Origin: Trinickia caryophylli
GTDB taxonomy: Bacteria; Pseudomonadota; Gammaproteobacteria; Burkholderiales; Burkholderiaceae
NCBI RefSeq assembly: GCF_034424545.1
Contig: NZ_CP139970.1
Span: forward strand, 4,216,001-4,280,000
Length of the DNA stretch: 64,000 nucleotides
Direction: 5' to 3'
Shown: one piece after another, positions 27,852-35,077 of the stretch
Position numbering within the stretch: position 1 is the stretch's first letter
How the letters are laid out: the number at the start of each line of letters is the position of its first letter
Position numbers and translations under genes: made by a program
Notes under the pieces: generated by a model
Told to the model about the DNA's origin: nothing
What the model saw: the letters and a program-made list of their open reading frames with translations, nothing else
Databases searched by the model: none

Positions 27852-28952
27852 TCAGACCGCTGCATCGGCCTTGGGCGGCGTCGGCGCAGCCGGCGTCGCG
27901 ATGGTCTCGAACGACTGGTAATAGCCGTGCAGCGGATCGTAGAGGTGGCACGAGCGGATCACTTTCCAGACCTCGCCGGCCGTGAACGGCTTCTGGCGGA
28001 TCGCCCCGGGATAGGCCTGCTTGAGCGCTTCGCGTGCTTTCGGCAGGTTGTAGAACGGGATCACCGGCACGACGTGGTGCGCCGTATGCACCGAAATGTT
28101 GTGCGTGAAAAAGTGCAGCCACTTCGGGTATTCGTAGTCGGTCGTCATCAACAGACGGCTTCCGTTCTGCGTCCAGTGCTCGCGCGTGAGGAACGGCAGA
28201 TCATCCGAGATGTGATGCATCATCGTCGTCGTGCTGAACCACGCGTGGATGCCGAGCCACGGACCGAGAAAGTACAGAAAGAAGCCCTGCCAGCCGGTGA
28301 AGTAGACGAGCGTCGGCAGGTAGACGACCGCGAACAGCAGCGTGACGGCGATCGAGCGGCGGACGTCGTTGCGCGCCTCGCGCTTCGGGAACATGCCCGG
28401 GCGGAACCCGGAGTGCCGCTGATAGTTGACGGTGCCGAGCCAGAAAAGCCAACTGCGCGTGCTGCGATAGACGAACTTTTCCCATGGGCCCATGCGCCGG
28501 TATTGCTCCGGCAGCACAGGGCGCCAGTCGGTGTCCATCTCGAGGCTGTTCGTGTTGGCGTGATGCAGGTTATGCATGTGCCGCCAGCCGTGGAACGGAT
28601 ACAGCAGCGGGAAGAGCGAGATCTGGCCGAGGATGAAGTTGAACCGCCGGCTCTTCGAGAACGAGTTGTGGCCGCAGTCGTGCGCGATGCAAAAGAGCCC
28701 CCAGCCGCCGAGCCCGGCCGCGAGCCACAACGGAATGTAAAGTGCCCAGTGCGGCGCGTAGTACACGCCGACGACCGCGCCGACGTACAGCGCCGCGCTC
28801 GCGAAAAATCCGAGCAGCCCGCGGGCCAGGCGCGGTTCGTACAGTTCGCGCGGGATGGCGTCGGCAAGCCGTTCGCCATCGAGTTCGTGAATCGCGTCGA
28901 CGAACGCGCGGAAATGCTGCGTCTGCTGTCGGGGTAGCTGAATCGTTGCCAT
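27852..28952 (-). CDS. cayE: Membrane fatty acid desaturase/acetylenase (CayE-like)
   Basis: 366 residues. Three histidine boxes of the omega-3/omega-6 (Delta12-type) desaturase class are seen: HDCGH at 91-95, HNLHH at 127-131 and HTAHH near residue 305. Two hydrophobic pairs span the membrane. A non-haem diiron centre at the cytoplasmic face would dehydrogenate the ACP-bound chain. The HDCGH box differs from the HRxxxH box of the other two desaturases, so it is probably the one making bonds from the methyl end or converting a double to a triple bond. AAGGAG precedes the ATG. Confidence 0.92.
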   Translation of the reverse strand: MATIQLPRQQTQHFRAFVDAIHELDGERLADAIPRELYEPRLARGLLGFFASAALYVGAVVGVYYAPHWALYIPLWLAAGLGGWGLFCIAHDCGHNSFSKSRRFNFILGQISLFPLLYPFHGWRHMHNLHHANTNSLEMDTDWRPVLPEQYRRMGPWEKFVYRSTRSWLFWLGTVNYQRHSGFRPGMFPKREARNDVRRSIAVTLLFAVVYLPTLVYFTGWQGFFLYFLGPWLGIHAWFSTTTMMHHISDDLPFLTREHWTQNGSRLLMTTDYEYPKWLHFFTHNISVHTAHHVVPVIPFYNLPKAREALKQAYPGAIRQKPFTAGEVWKVIRSCHLYDPLHGYYQSFETIATPAAPTPPKADAAV

Positions 28953-28978
28953 CGTATGTGCTCCTTGGGGCGTGCCGA

Positions 28979-29302
28979 CTACGCCTTGACTTCGGCGGAA
29001 GCGAGTTCGCTCGCGAGATACCGGGTGAGATCGTCGATGTTCTGGTATTCGAACAGCAGCGCCGGCGACAGACGCTGTTCGAGCAGCTTCTCGAGGTCTC
29101 CCGCGACCTGCAGCGCGACGATGGAGTCGAGCCCATACGATTCGAACGAGCGAGCGGGGTCGATTTGCGACGAGGGCACGTCCAACTGCTTTGCGAGCCG
29201 CTCGACAAGCCACTTGTGCAGGTCGGCCTCGGTAATCGGCCCGGTTGCGCGCTTTTCCTCGGCGAGGCCGATCTTGCTGAACAGGCTCGAAATAAACGCC
29301 AT
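28979..29302 (-). CDS. cayD: Acyl carrier protein of the polyyne cluster (CayD-like)
   Basis: 107 residues, longer than housekeeping ACP because of a 20-residue N-terminal extension. The phosphopantetheine site is Ser60 in YGLDSIVALQVAG, followed by LLFEYQNIDDLTRYL, the wording of type I PKS-like carrier domains. The chain activated by the fatty acyl-AMP ligase is loaded here and desaturated while bound. It lies between the desaturase genes, in the order seen in the cay cluster. Confidence 0.95.
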   Translation of the reverse strand: MAFISSLFSKIGLAEEKRATGPITEADLHKWLVERLAKQLDVPSSQIDPARSFESYGLDSIVALQVAGDLEKLLEQRLSPALLFEYQNIDDLTRYLASELASAEVKA

Positions 29303-29342
29303 GATGTGTACTCCGGTTGAGGTGACGAAACGGTTCGTGCGC

Positions 29343-30335
29343 TCAGGCAGCGTTGCGCCTGCGGACGCGGTCGATCATGTCGCGGCTCGGCGAGCGCAGC
29401 TCCCAGACCACGCCGAGCTTGCCGAGCAGGGCGAGAATCCAGCCCGAGAGGTCCGGCTCCCACCAGCGCACGCCGTGGCGAAACCAGGCGGGGAACGCAT
29501 GATGGTTGTTCTGGAGCCCCTCGCCGAATGTGAGAAACGCGACGATCCAGTTGTTCGTGCTGTGGTCGTTCGTGTCGAACGGCCGCGCGCCATAGCGATG
29601 GCAGATCGAGCCGACGCACCACGCGAACTGATTGGCAATGAACATTCGCGCAAAGCCTCCGAACACGAGGCCGGACAGTGCGCCGTGCCAGTTGCCGGTT
29701 GCGAAGCCGCCGATGCCGGCCGGAATCAGCAGGCCGAGTACGACCCAGTAGAAATAGGTCTGATTGAAGAAGAAGAGTGCGCGATCCTTCAGGATGTCCT
29801 GGGCGAAATAGCTCCAGCTCGACATTTCCGGCGACATCATCCACGGCATGTGTGCATGCCAGAGCCCGCGCAACCGCTGGGCGCGGCTTTCTCCGCACAG
29901 ATTCGGCGAATGCGGATCGCCGGGCCGGTCGCTGTATGTGTGATGACGACGATGCGTCGTGACCCAGAATAGAATCGGACCCTGTGCGGCCATCGAGCCG
30001 CAGATCAGGATCAGGGCCCTGAACCAGTTCGACGTCTTGAACGCGCGATGAGCGAGAAAGCGGTGGTAGCCGATGGATACGCCGGCCATGTGCAGCACGT
30101 ACATGACGGCGAAAAGCCATGCGTCGACCCACGTCGCCAATCCCACATAGAGCATCCATACGCCGGCGAGCGTGCCGGCGAACGGAATCGCCATGACGCC
30201 GAGTGCGGTCAACGCCTTGATACGTGCACCGCGCGCGTCGAGCACGCTGACGCCGCGCACGGGCGCGCTGTGGTCGGCCGGCGAGCCCTGGCCGGCCGGG
30301 TTCATCGGCAAATCTCCGGTTGACGGAATGTGCAT
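29343..30335 (-). CDS. cayC: Delta9-type membrane desaturase/acetylenase (CayC-like)
   Basis: 330 residues. Acyl-CoA/ACP Delta9-type boxes: HRFLAHR at 91-97, HRRHH at 128-132 and NNHHAFP near residue 275, plus the NxxxH element NQFAWCVGSICH. Four to five hydrophobic stretches. It is similar to the next gene upstream (CayB-like), suggesting an old duplication with split roles on different carbons. AGGAGC lies 9 bases ahead of the ATG at 30335; the frame is open further upstream inside the neighbouring gene. Confidence 0.92.
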   Translation of the reverse strand: MHIPSTGDLPMNPAGQGSPADHSAPVRGVSVLDARGARIKALTALGVMAIPFAGTLAGVWMLYVGLATWVDAWLFAVMYVLHMAGVSIGYHRFLAHRAFKTSNWFRALILICGSMAAQGPILFWVTTHRRHHTYSDRPGDPHSPNLCGESRAQRLRGLWHAHMPWMMSPEMSSWSYFAQDILKDRALFFFNQTYFYWVVLGLLIPAGIGGFATGNWHGALSGLVFGGFARMFIANQFAWCVGSICHRYGARPFDTNDHSTNNWIVAFLTFGEGLQNNHHAFPAWFRHGVRWWEPDLSGWILALLGKLGVVWELRSPSRDMIDRVRRRNAA

Positions 30336-30351
30336 GAGGGGGCTCCTGTGA

Positions 30352-31281
30352 TCACGATTGCGCGGCTTGCGCGGCGGGGCGTTCGGGGCGGCGCACGTCC
30401 CATACGAGGCCGAGCAGCGCGAGCAGCTCGATGAACGAGCCGGAAATGTCGAGCTGCCAGAAGTGCTGGCCGGTACGTGCGAGCGCCGGAAACGCGTGGT
30501 GGTTGTTGTGCCACCCGCCTCCGACAGCCGGCAGGGCGAGCCATGCGACATTGCGGCTCGCGTCTCGGGTGCGGTTCGGTCTCGGGCCGAAGCTGTGCGC
30601 AAACGAGTTGATTGCCCACGTGGCCTGGTCGACGAGAAATATCCGCATCAGCCCTCCCCACAGAAAACCCATCAAGGCGGAGTACGCAGTTCCGCCGATC
30701 AGCCAGCCGGCCGCCGCGGGAAGCGCGAGCCCGAGCGCGATCCAGGCGAAGTAGAGGCGGTTGAGTTGCACGATCCAGCGATCGCGCAGAAGGTCCGGCG
30801 TGAACTGGCTCCAGTTTTGGCGGCGCAGTGTGAAGAGCCACCCCACATGGGCGTGCCACATGCCGCGCAGCCGGCCGCGCAACCCGCTGCCATGCAGCCG
30901 CGGGGAGTGCGGGTCGCCTTCCTGATCGGTGAACGCATGGTGCATCCGATGCGTTGCCGCCCAGAACAGCACGGGACCTTGCGCGGCCATCGAGCCGAAG
31001 ATCGCAAAGAGAGCGGTCACGATCGGCCCTGCCTTGAAAGCCTGGTGCGAGAAAAATCGATGCAGGCCCGCCTCGACGCCAAGCGCCGTGCACAGATACA
31101 TCGATGCGAGCAGCCCGATCTCGAGCCGGCCGACCCCGTAGCGAATCGCAAGCGCCACCGTGGCGGCGGCACCGACGGTCGGGATGCCGACGGTGAGCCA
31201 TGCGAGGCGGCGCTCGGTGATGCCGGTGCGATCGTCGAGCTGCACCGGGCGGGAAGACGCATGCGGATGCTGATGGTCCAT
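30352..31281 (-). CDS. cayB: Delta9-type membrane desaturase/acetylenase (CayB-like)
   Basis: 309 residues. Histidine boxes HRFFSHQ at 74-80, HRMHH at 111-115 and NNHHAFP near residue 265, with QATWAINSFAHSFG as the NxxxH element. The second box and the QEGDPHSPRLHG stretch align with the CayC-like neighbour. It would introduce an early double or triple bond on the ACP-bound chain. The FAAL stop lies 15 bases upstream and the CayC-like start 16 bases downstream, so translation units are closely packed. Confidence 0.92.
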   Translation of the reverse strand: MDHQHPHASSRPVQLDDRTGITERRLAWLTVGIPTVGAAATVALAIRYGVGRLEIGLLASMYLCTALGVEAGLHRFFSHQAFKAGPIVTALFAIFGSMAAQGPVLFWAATHRMHHAFTDQEGDPHSPRLHGSGLRGRLRGMWHAHVGWLFTLRRQNWSQFTPDLLRDRWIVQLNRLYFAWIALGLALPAAAGWLIGGTAYSALMGFLWGGLMRIFLVDQATWAINSFAHSFGPRPNRTRDASRNVAWLALPAVGGGWHNNHHAFPALARTGQHFWQLDISGSFIELLALLGLVWDVRRPERPAAQAAQS

Positions 31282-31296
31282 GGTGTCGTTTGCCTG

Positions 31297-33135
31297 TTAT
31301 TCGCCAGTGGGGGAATAGGTCGCGAGCGCACGCGATAGCAACGCGTGCCGCGTCGCGTAGCGCTGGATCTTGCCGCTCGTCGTCAGGGGAATCGCGCCCA
31401 TCGGTGCGAAATGAACGACGTGCGGTGCGGCGCCGAAATTCGCCGTCACGCGCTCGACGATCGCCTGACGCATCGATTGCAACTCGTTGGTGCCGAGGCG
31501 TTCTCCGCGGCGAAGCTCGGCGACGACGGCGATGCGCTCCGCGTCGCCGTCGTCGATCGAAAACGCGGCCACGCCGTTCGGGCGAATCCGCGTATCGGCT
31601 TCCTGCACCGCAAGCTCGATGTCCTGGGGATAAAGATTGCGTCCCGCGACGATGATGAGATCCTTCATCCGGCCCGTGACGTAGAGCTCGCCGTTGCGCA
31701 GAAAGCCGAGATCGCCGGTCCGCATGTATCGCGCCGGCGAGCCGGACAGCGTGGCCTGAAACGTGTCGCGGCTTTCTCTCTCGCGCTTCCAATACCCGAT
31801 GCCGACGTTCGGGCCACTGACCCATACTTCGCCGATCGCGCCATCGGGCACGGGATGTCCGTTCGCGCCGACGATGCGCACGTCGTGGCCGGGCGCCGGC
31901 ACGCCGCAGCTTGCAAGCGGGAACGCGCGCGGGTCGTCGTCATCCACGGTTGCGGCTTCGCCGCGCGCGAGCTGGTCCTGGTCGACGACCGCGAAGGTCG
32001 GCGCGGCGCCATCCGGCTTGCCCGATACGAACACGGTGGCTTCGGCGAGGCCGTAGCACGGACCGAACGCGTCGGCGCAAAAGCCGCAGCGCGCGAAGCG
32101 GGCGGCGAAGCGCTCGAAGGTGCCTCGCCGCACAGGTTCGGCGCCGCAGTAGATCGCCTCGAGCGACGACAGGTCGAGCGCGGCAAGCGCGTCCTCGGCA
32201 ATCGTGTCGCAGCAGAGGTCGAAGGCGAAATTGGGCGCGATCGTCGTCGTGACGCGATGGCGCGAAATGGCCTCGAGCCATCGCAGTGGCTGCTGGATGA
32301 AATGGCCGGGCGAGAGGATCAGCGTCGGGAACCCTTCGTAGATCGGCTGCAGGATGCCGCCCATGAGCCCCATGTCGTGGTAAGGCGGCAGCCACGTGCA
32401 GCCGATACGAGCGCGCTCGCCGCCCATCCAGCTGCTCGCACAATGGCAGTTGCTGAGCAGATTGCCATGGGTGAGCATCACGCCTTTCGGATCGGAGGTC
32501 GATCCGGAGGTGTATTGCAGCAGCGCGAGATCCGAGGCGGCAACGAGCGGCAGATCCGATCCGGCTGCCGTCGCGGAATTAGATGTATATGCATGTGAAT
32601 GCGCTAAAAGGACGGCTTCGGCCTCCAGCCAGCCGTCCTCCGGAAAAGAGTGCGGCAGCAGCGCGAGCACACGCTCGCGCAGCCGCGAGAAGCGGGCGTT
32701 GGTCAAGATCAGCTCGGCTTGGGCGTCTTTTGCGATCAAGGCCAGCCGGCCGAGCGCACGCGTGCCCACCGGGGGGAACGACGGTACCGCCACCGCGCCG
32801 GCCATCAGTACCCCCATGAGTGCGGCGACGTACTCGATGCCGGCTTCGAACAACAACAGCACGCGCTTGCCGGTGGCACCGCGCTCGAGCAGGCTGCGGG
32901 CAATCGCAGTGGCCTGGCCGCATAACTGCACATAAGCGATCGGCACCTCGTCGCGCTCGCCGTCGACCAGGTGAATGAACGCGGTTTGCTCCGGCATGGC
33001 TGCGGCACGCAGACGCAGTACGTCGATGAGCGTCTCGACGGGAGATTCGCCAAGCGTTGCAGGCGCGGCATGATTGGGACGAGCCGTCGACGGCGCGCGC
33101 ACGTGCTCCACGATATCCGCTTGAAGATCGGTCAT
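31297..33135 (-). CDS. cayA: Fatty acyl-AMP ligase of the polyyne cluster (CayA-like)
   Basis: 612 residues. The adenylate-forming fold shows the phosphate loop YTSGSTSDPKGVMLTHGN near residue 207, WLPPYHDMGLMGGILQP (typical of fatty acyl-AMP ligases), YGLAEATVF, YMRTGDLGFL and the closing GRMKDLIIVAGRNLYPQDIE with TTSGKIQR. It activates a free fatty acid as acyl-AMP and loads it onto the cluster ACP, bypassing CoA. AAGGAC precedes the ATG at 33135. First gene of the nine-gene operon. A short AT-richer patch lies at about 32575-32610. Confidence 0.94.
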   Translation of the reverse strand: MTDLQADIVEHVRAPSTARPNHAAPATLGESPVETLIDVLRLRAAAMPEQTAFIHLVDGERDEVPIAYVQLCGQATAIARSLLERGATGKRVLLLFEAGIEYVAALMGVLMAGAVAVPSFPPVGTRALGRLALIAKDAQAELILTNARFSRLRERVLALLPHSFPEDGWLEAEAVLLAHSHAYTSNSATAAGSDLPLVAASDLALLQYTSGSTSDPKGVMLTHGNLLSNCHCASSWMGGERARIGCTWLPPYHDMGLMGGILQPIYEGFPTLILSPGHFIQQPLRWLEAISRHRVTTTIAPNFAFDLCCDTIAEDALAALDLSSLEAIYCGAEPVRRGTFERFAARFARCGFCADAFGPCYGLAEATVFVSGKPDGAAPTFAVVDQDQLARGEAATVDDDDPRAFPLASCGVPAPGHDVRIVGANGHPVPDGAIGEVWVSGPNVGIGYWKRERESRDTFQATLSGSPARYMRTGDLGFLRNGELYVTGRMKDLIIVAGRNLYPQDIELAVQEADTRIRPNGVAAFSIDDGDAERIAVVAELRRGERLGTNELQSMRQAIVERVTANFGAAPHVVHFAPMGAIPLTTSGKIQRYATRHALLSRALATYSPTGE

Positions 33136-33244
33136 ATATCGGTCCTTCGATTGTGGGCCAGCACTCGGCCATTACGAAACCTTCGCGCGCAAAACCACAC
33201 GGCCGGCGTTCGAAACGGCGGTCCTGCATTGCATATTACTAATT

Positions 33245-33271
33245 CCCGGGCACGGCGAAGCCCCGCCCGGG
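33245..33271 (-). promoter_or_regulatory. Hairpin in the predicted cayA leader
   Basis: CCCGGGC at 33245-33251 and GCCCGGG at 33265-33271 pair perfectly; inside, GGC and GCC pair around GAA (TTC on the minus strand). On the minus strand it lies 110 bases before the cayA ATG and downstream of the candidate promoter. Possible mRNA stability or attenuation element. Confidence 0.5.
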
Positions 33272-33285
33272 AGGTGGCAATCGTA

Positions 33286-33313
33286 ATTCTAATAAGGCGG
33301 CTCGACGCTGAAA
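33286..33313 (-). promoter_or_regulatory. Candidate promoter of the polyyne operon
   Basis: On the minus strand TTTCAG (33313-33308) and TAGAAT (33291-33286) are 16 bases apart in an AT-rich patch. The -35 is poor, so an activator may be needed. Other pairs in the region are possible. Confidence 0.35.
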
Positions 33314-33738
33314 GCGCGTCGCGAAATAAAGCGATTATTTAAATTTTCAGATGCGACGAATTCTCGGTGTCTCGTCTATTACATACGCTTCGCTTAACCG
33401 CGAAGCCCTCATTGGCGAAGCATTGGTTTGCCAATAAATCTCGGACTGCGAACGGTCAAACGACATCGCAACAGCCGCCCATCGCGGCGCGGGATCGCGG
33501 ACGCGATCGATTCCGCCGCAACAGCGGCATGCGAACAACGGGTAGACGGACGCGCGCTACGGGCGGCCCGCGGCCACCAAGGCGTTCCACCGGCGGAGTG
33601 CCATGCGCAAGACTCCACGCCAGTGAGAACCGCGCGCTTGCGCGACGGACGGCACGGCGACGTGCCCGCCGCCGGTGAGCGGCACCGGGAAGGGAAACGG
33701 CCTAGTATTCATGAGCCCCTCGGAGGCAGATTATTTAT

Positions 33739-33750
33739 ATGCGTACGCAT
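33739..33750. promoter_or_regulatory. Perfect 12-base palindrome ATGCGTACGCAT
   Basis: ATGCGTACGCAT lies in a strongly AT-rich stretch (33728-33765) that also has ATATGC and GCATAT words on either side. It looks like a regulator site or a DNA-bending region, about 600 bases upstream of cayA. Confidence 0.35.
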
Positions 33751-34180
33751 GCATATTTATTCAGTCTGGGACTAAAGTCAAGAGTATTCGCGAAAAATTT
33801 TATGCCTCTCTGCGGTGCGAAGCGTGGCGCGATATACGTATTATTGCGTAGGGATGGGGCTGATTTCGGTAACTGCGTGCGGCCGTCCACCTTGTAATGA
33901 AAGGAAAGCGAGAAGTCGGGCGCGCCGGCCGGTAAAACGGCACGATGCAACGGCGGCGAAAGCGCAATATCCAAAAGGAGAGTAAGTACACTAAGAATGG
34001 ATTGGGTTTACCGGCTACGCACAACCGGGCCTTGGCGGGACTGTCGTCCGATCGTGCGTGTTCCGGATGGGTTTCGGCAAACAAGTGTTTCAAAAGCGCG
34101 AGCGAAATGATTCGCAGTGGATTTCCCGCGGACTTCCAGGTCCTGCAGTGTGTTCGTCCCTTTCGCCAAGGCGAATAAAC

Positions 34181-34210
34181 GCGAGTCGAGGCGAGTCAAG
34201 GCGAGTCAGG
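34181..34210. repeat. Three 10-base tandem repeats
   Basis: GCGAGTCGAG, GCGAGTCAAG and GCGAGTCAGG follow directly, sharing GCGAGTC. They lie 85 bases upstream of the Pho box. Confidence 0.7.
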
Positions 34211-34293
34211 CGAAAGCGCTGACTTGGGCGTGCCCTGTTTTCCGGAACGGCCTCTGCTTGCCGGAGCGCTGCCGCTTTCCTATAGAATGCCGC

Positions 34294-34311
34294 TTGTCAC
34301 AATCCTGTCAC
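34294..34311 (+). promoter_or_regulatory. Pho box upstream of DUF47-pit
   Basis: TTGTCAC-AATC-CTGTCAC matches the PhoB-binding pattern of two CTGTCAT-like 7-mers spaced by four bases. It lies 117 bases before the DUF47 ATG. A phosphate transporter downstream fits PhoB control. A clear -10 at the expected distance was not found. Confidence 0.7.
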
Positions 34312-34372
34312 CCAGGCGGACGATGCGCAACGGGCGTTGTCGAGACGCTGCGGTTTGGGCGCCGCTGGCGCG

Positions 34373-34390
34373 GGTCTTATGTATAAGACC
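34373..34390. promoter_or_regulatory. Perfect inverted repeat GGTCTTAT-GT-ATAAGACC
   Basis: Eight-base arms with a two-base centre, 38 bases upstream of the DUF47 ATG. The symmetry and length are those of a dimeric repressor operator (GntR-like). As RNA it could also form a hairpin only with strain because the loop is two bases. Confidence 0.5.
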
Positions 34391-34428
34391 ATGATTTCAT
34401 TGCAAGTTTAGGAACGGGCTACCTTTCT

Positions 34429-35055
34429 ATGTTTGGCCGATTCATGCCCACCGAGGGCAAATTCTTCGAAATCTTCGATGCGCACGCCAAGTGCATCGTG
34501 GCCGCGAGTCAAGAGCTCGAGCTTTTGATCGACAACCTCGGCGAAGCCGAGGTCCACAAGCAGCGGGTGCAGGCGAACGAAAAAGCCGCCGACAAGCTGA
34601 CGCACGAGACGATCGATCTGCTCCACAAGACGTTCATCACGCCGCTCGACCGCGACGAGATCCACAAGCTCATTACGACGATGGACGACATCCTCGATCT
34701 GATGGAGGACGTCGCAACGGCCATTTCGCTTTACGACGTGCAGGCTGTGACCTCCGAGGCGAGCCAGCTTGCCCATATCTGCACGAACACGGCGAAGCAC
34801 GTTCAGCAGGCCGTCAGCATGCTCTCCGACATGAGCCAGGCTCGCGCGATTCTCACGGCCTGCGAGGAGATCGACCGGCTCGAATCCGAAGCCGATCGGG
34901 TGTTGCGCGCCGCGATGTCGAAGCTCTTTCGCGAGGAAGACGACGTCAAGACGCTGATCAAGCTGAAGGCGGTCTACGAACTGCTCGAAACGGTCACCGA
35001 CAAATGCGAGGATGTCGCGAACATCATCGAAGGCATCGTTCTGGAAAACGCCTGA
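34429..35055 (+). CDS. DUF47 (PhoU-like) Pit accessory protein
   Basis: 208 residues, all-helical PhoU-like fold. MFGRFMPTEGKFFEIFDAHA, TPLDRDEIHKLITTMDDILDLMED and the ETVTDKCEDVANIIEGIVLENA end are typical of the DUF47 proteins coded before pit genes. It probably modulates the Pit transporter at the membrane, with acidic E/D-rich surfaces binding metal ions. The pit ATG lies 22 bases after its stop. A Pho box upstream suggests regulation by phosphate. Confidence 0.93.
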   Translation: MFGRFMPTEGKFFEIFDAHAKCIVAASQELELLIDNLGEAEVHKQRVQANEKAADKLTHETIDLLHKTFITPLDRDEIHKLITTMDDILDLMEDVATAISLYDVQAVTSEASQLAHICTNTAKHVQQAVSMLSDMSQARAILTACEEIDRLESEADRVLRAAMSKLFREEDDVKTLIKLKAVYELLETVTDKCEDVANIIEGIVLENA

Positions 35056-35077
35056 GCCTCTCCGAACAATTCAACCG

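Larger units (their letters stand above)
33136..34428. other. 1.3-kb AT-richer region without a convincing gene
   Basis: The gap between the divergent polyyne and DUF47-pit operons is clearly lower in GC than its surroundings in several patches (33230-33350, 33720-33850). Open frames of 60-115 codons exist on both strands (for example 33428-33775 + and 33735-33974 -), but none has a good ribosome site or recognised product. It holds a leader hairpin and candidate promoter for cayA, a 12-base palindrome, 10-base tandem repeats and a Pho box, listed separately. A lost regulator gene or a small RNA is possible. Confidence 0.65.

Noticed and set aside
33428..33775. 115-codon + strand frame with a GLRTVKRHR stretch that hints at a LuxR-type recognition helix
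   Set aside because: Only a few residues fit, the preceding scaffold helices are missing and there is no ribosome site. A degraded regulator is possible but cannot be supported.
33735..33974. 79-codon minus-strand frame in the AT-rich gap
   Set aside because: It would need a TTG start without a ribosome site and has no recognisable domain.
33974..34110. AAAAGGAG ribosome-like site followed by a 37-codon frame starting near 33996
   Set aside because: The spacing to the ATG is about 14 bases, too long, and the peptide has no features.
34181..34210. Tandem repeats as a possible CRISPR array
   Set aside because: Units are 10 bases and directly adjacent, with no spacers and no cas genes in the window.
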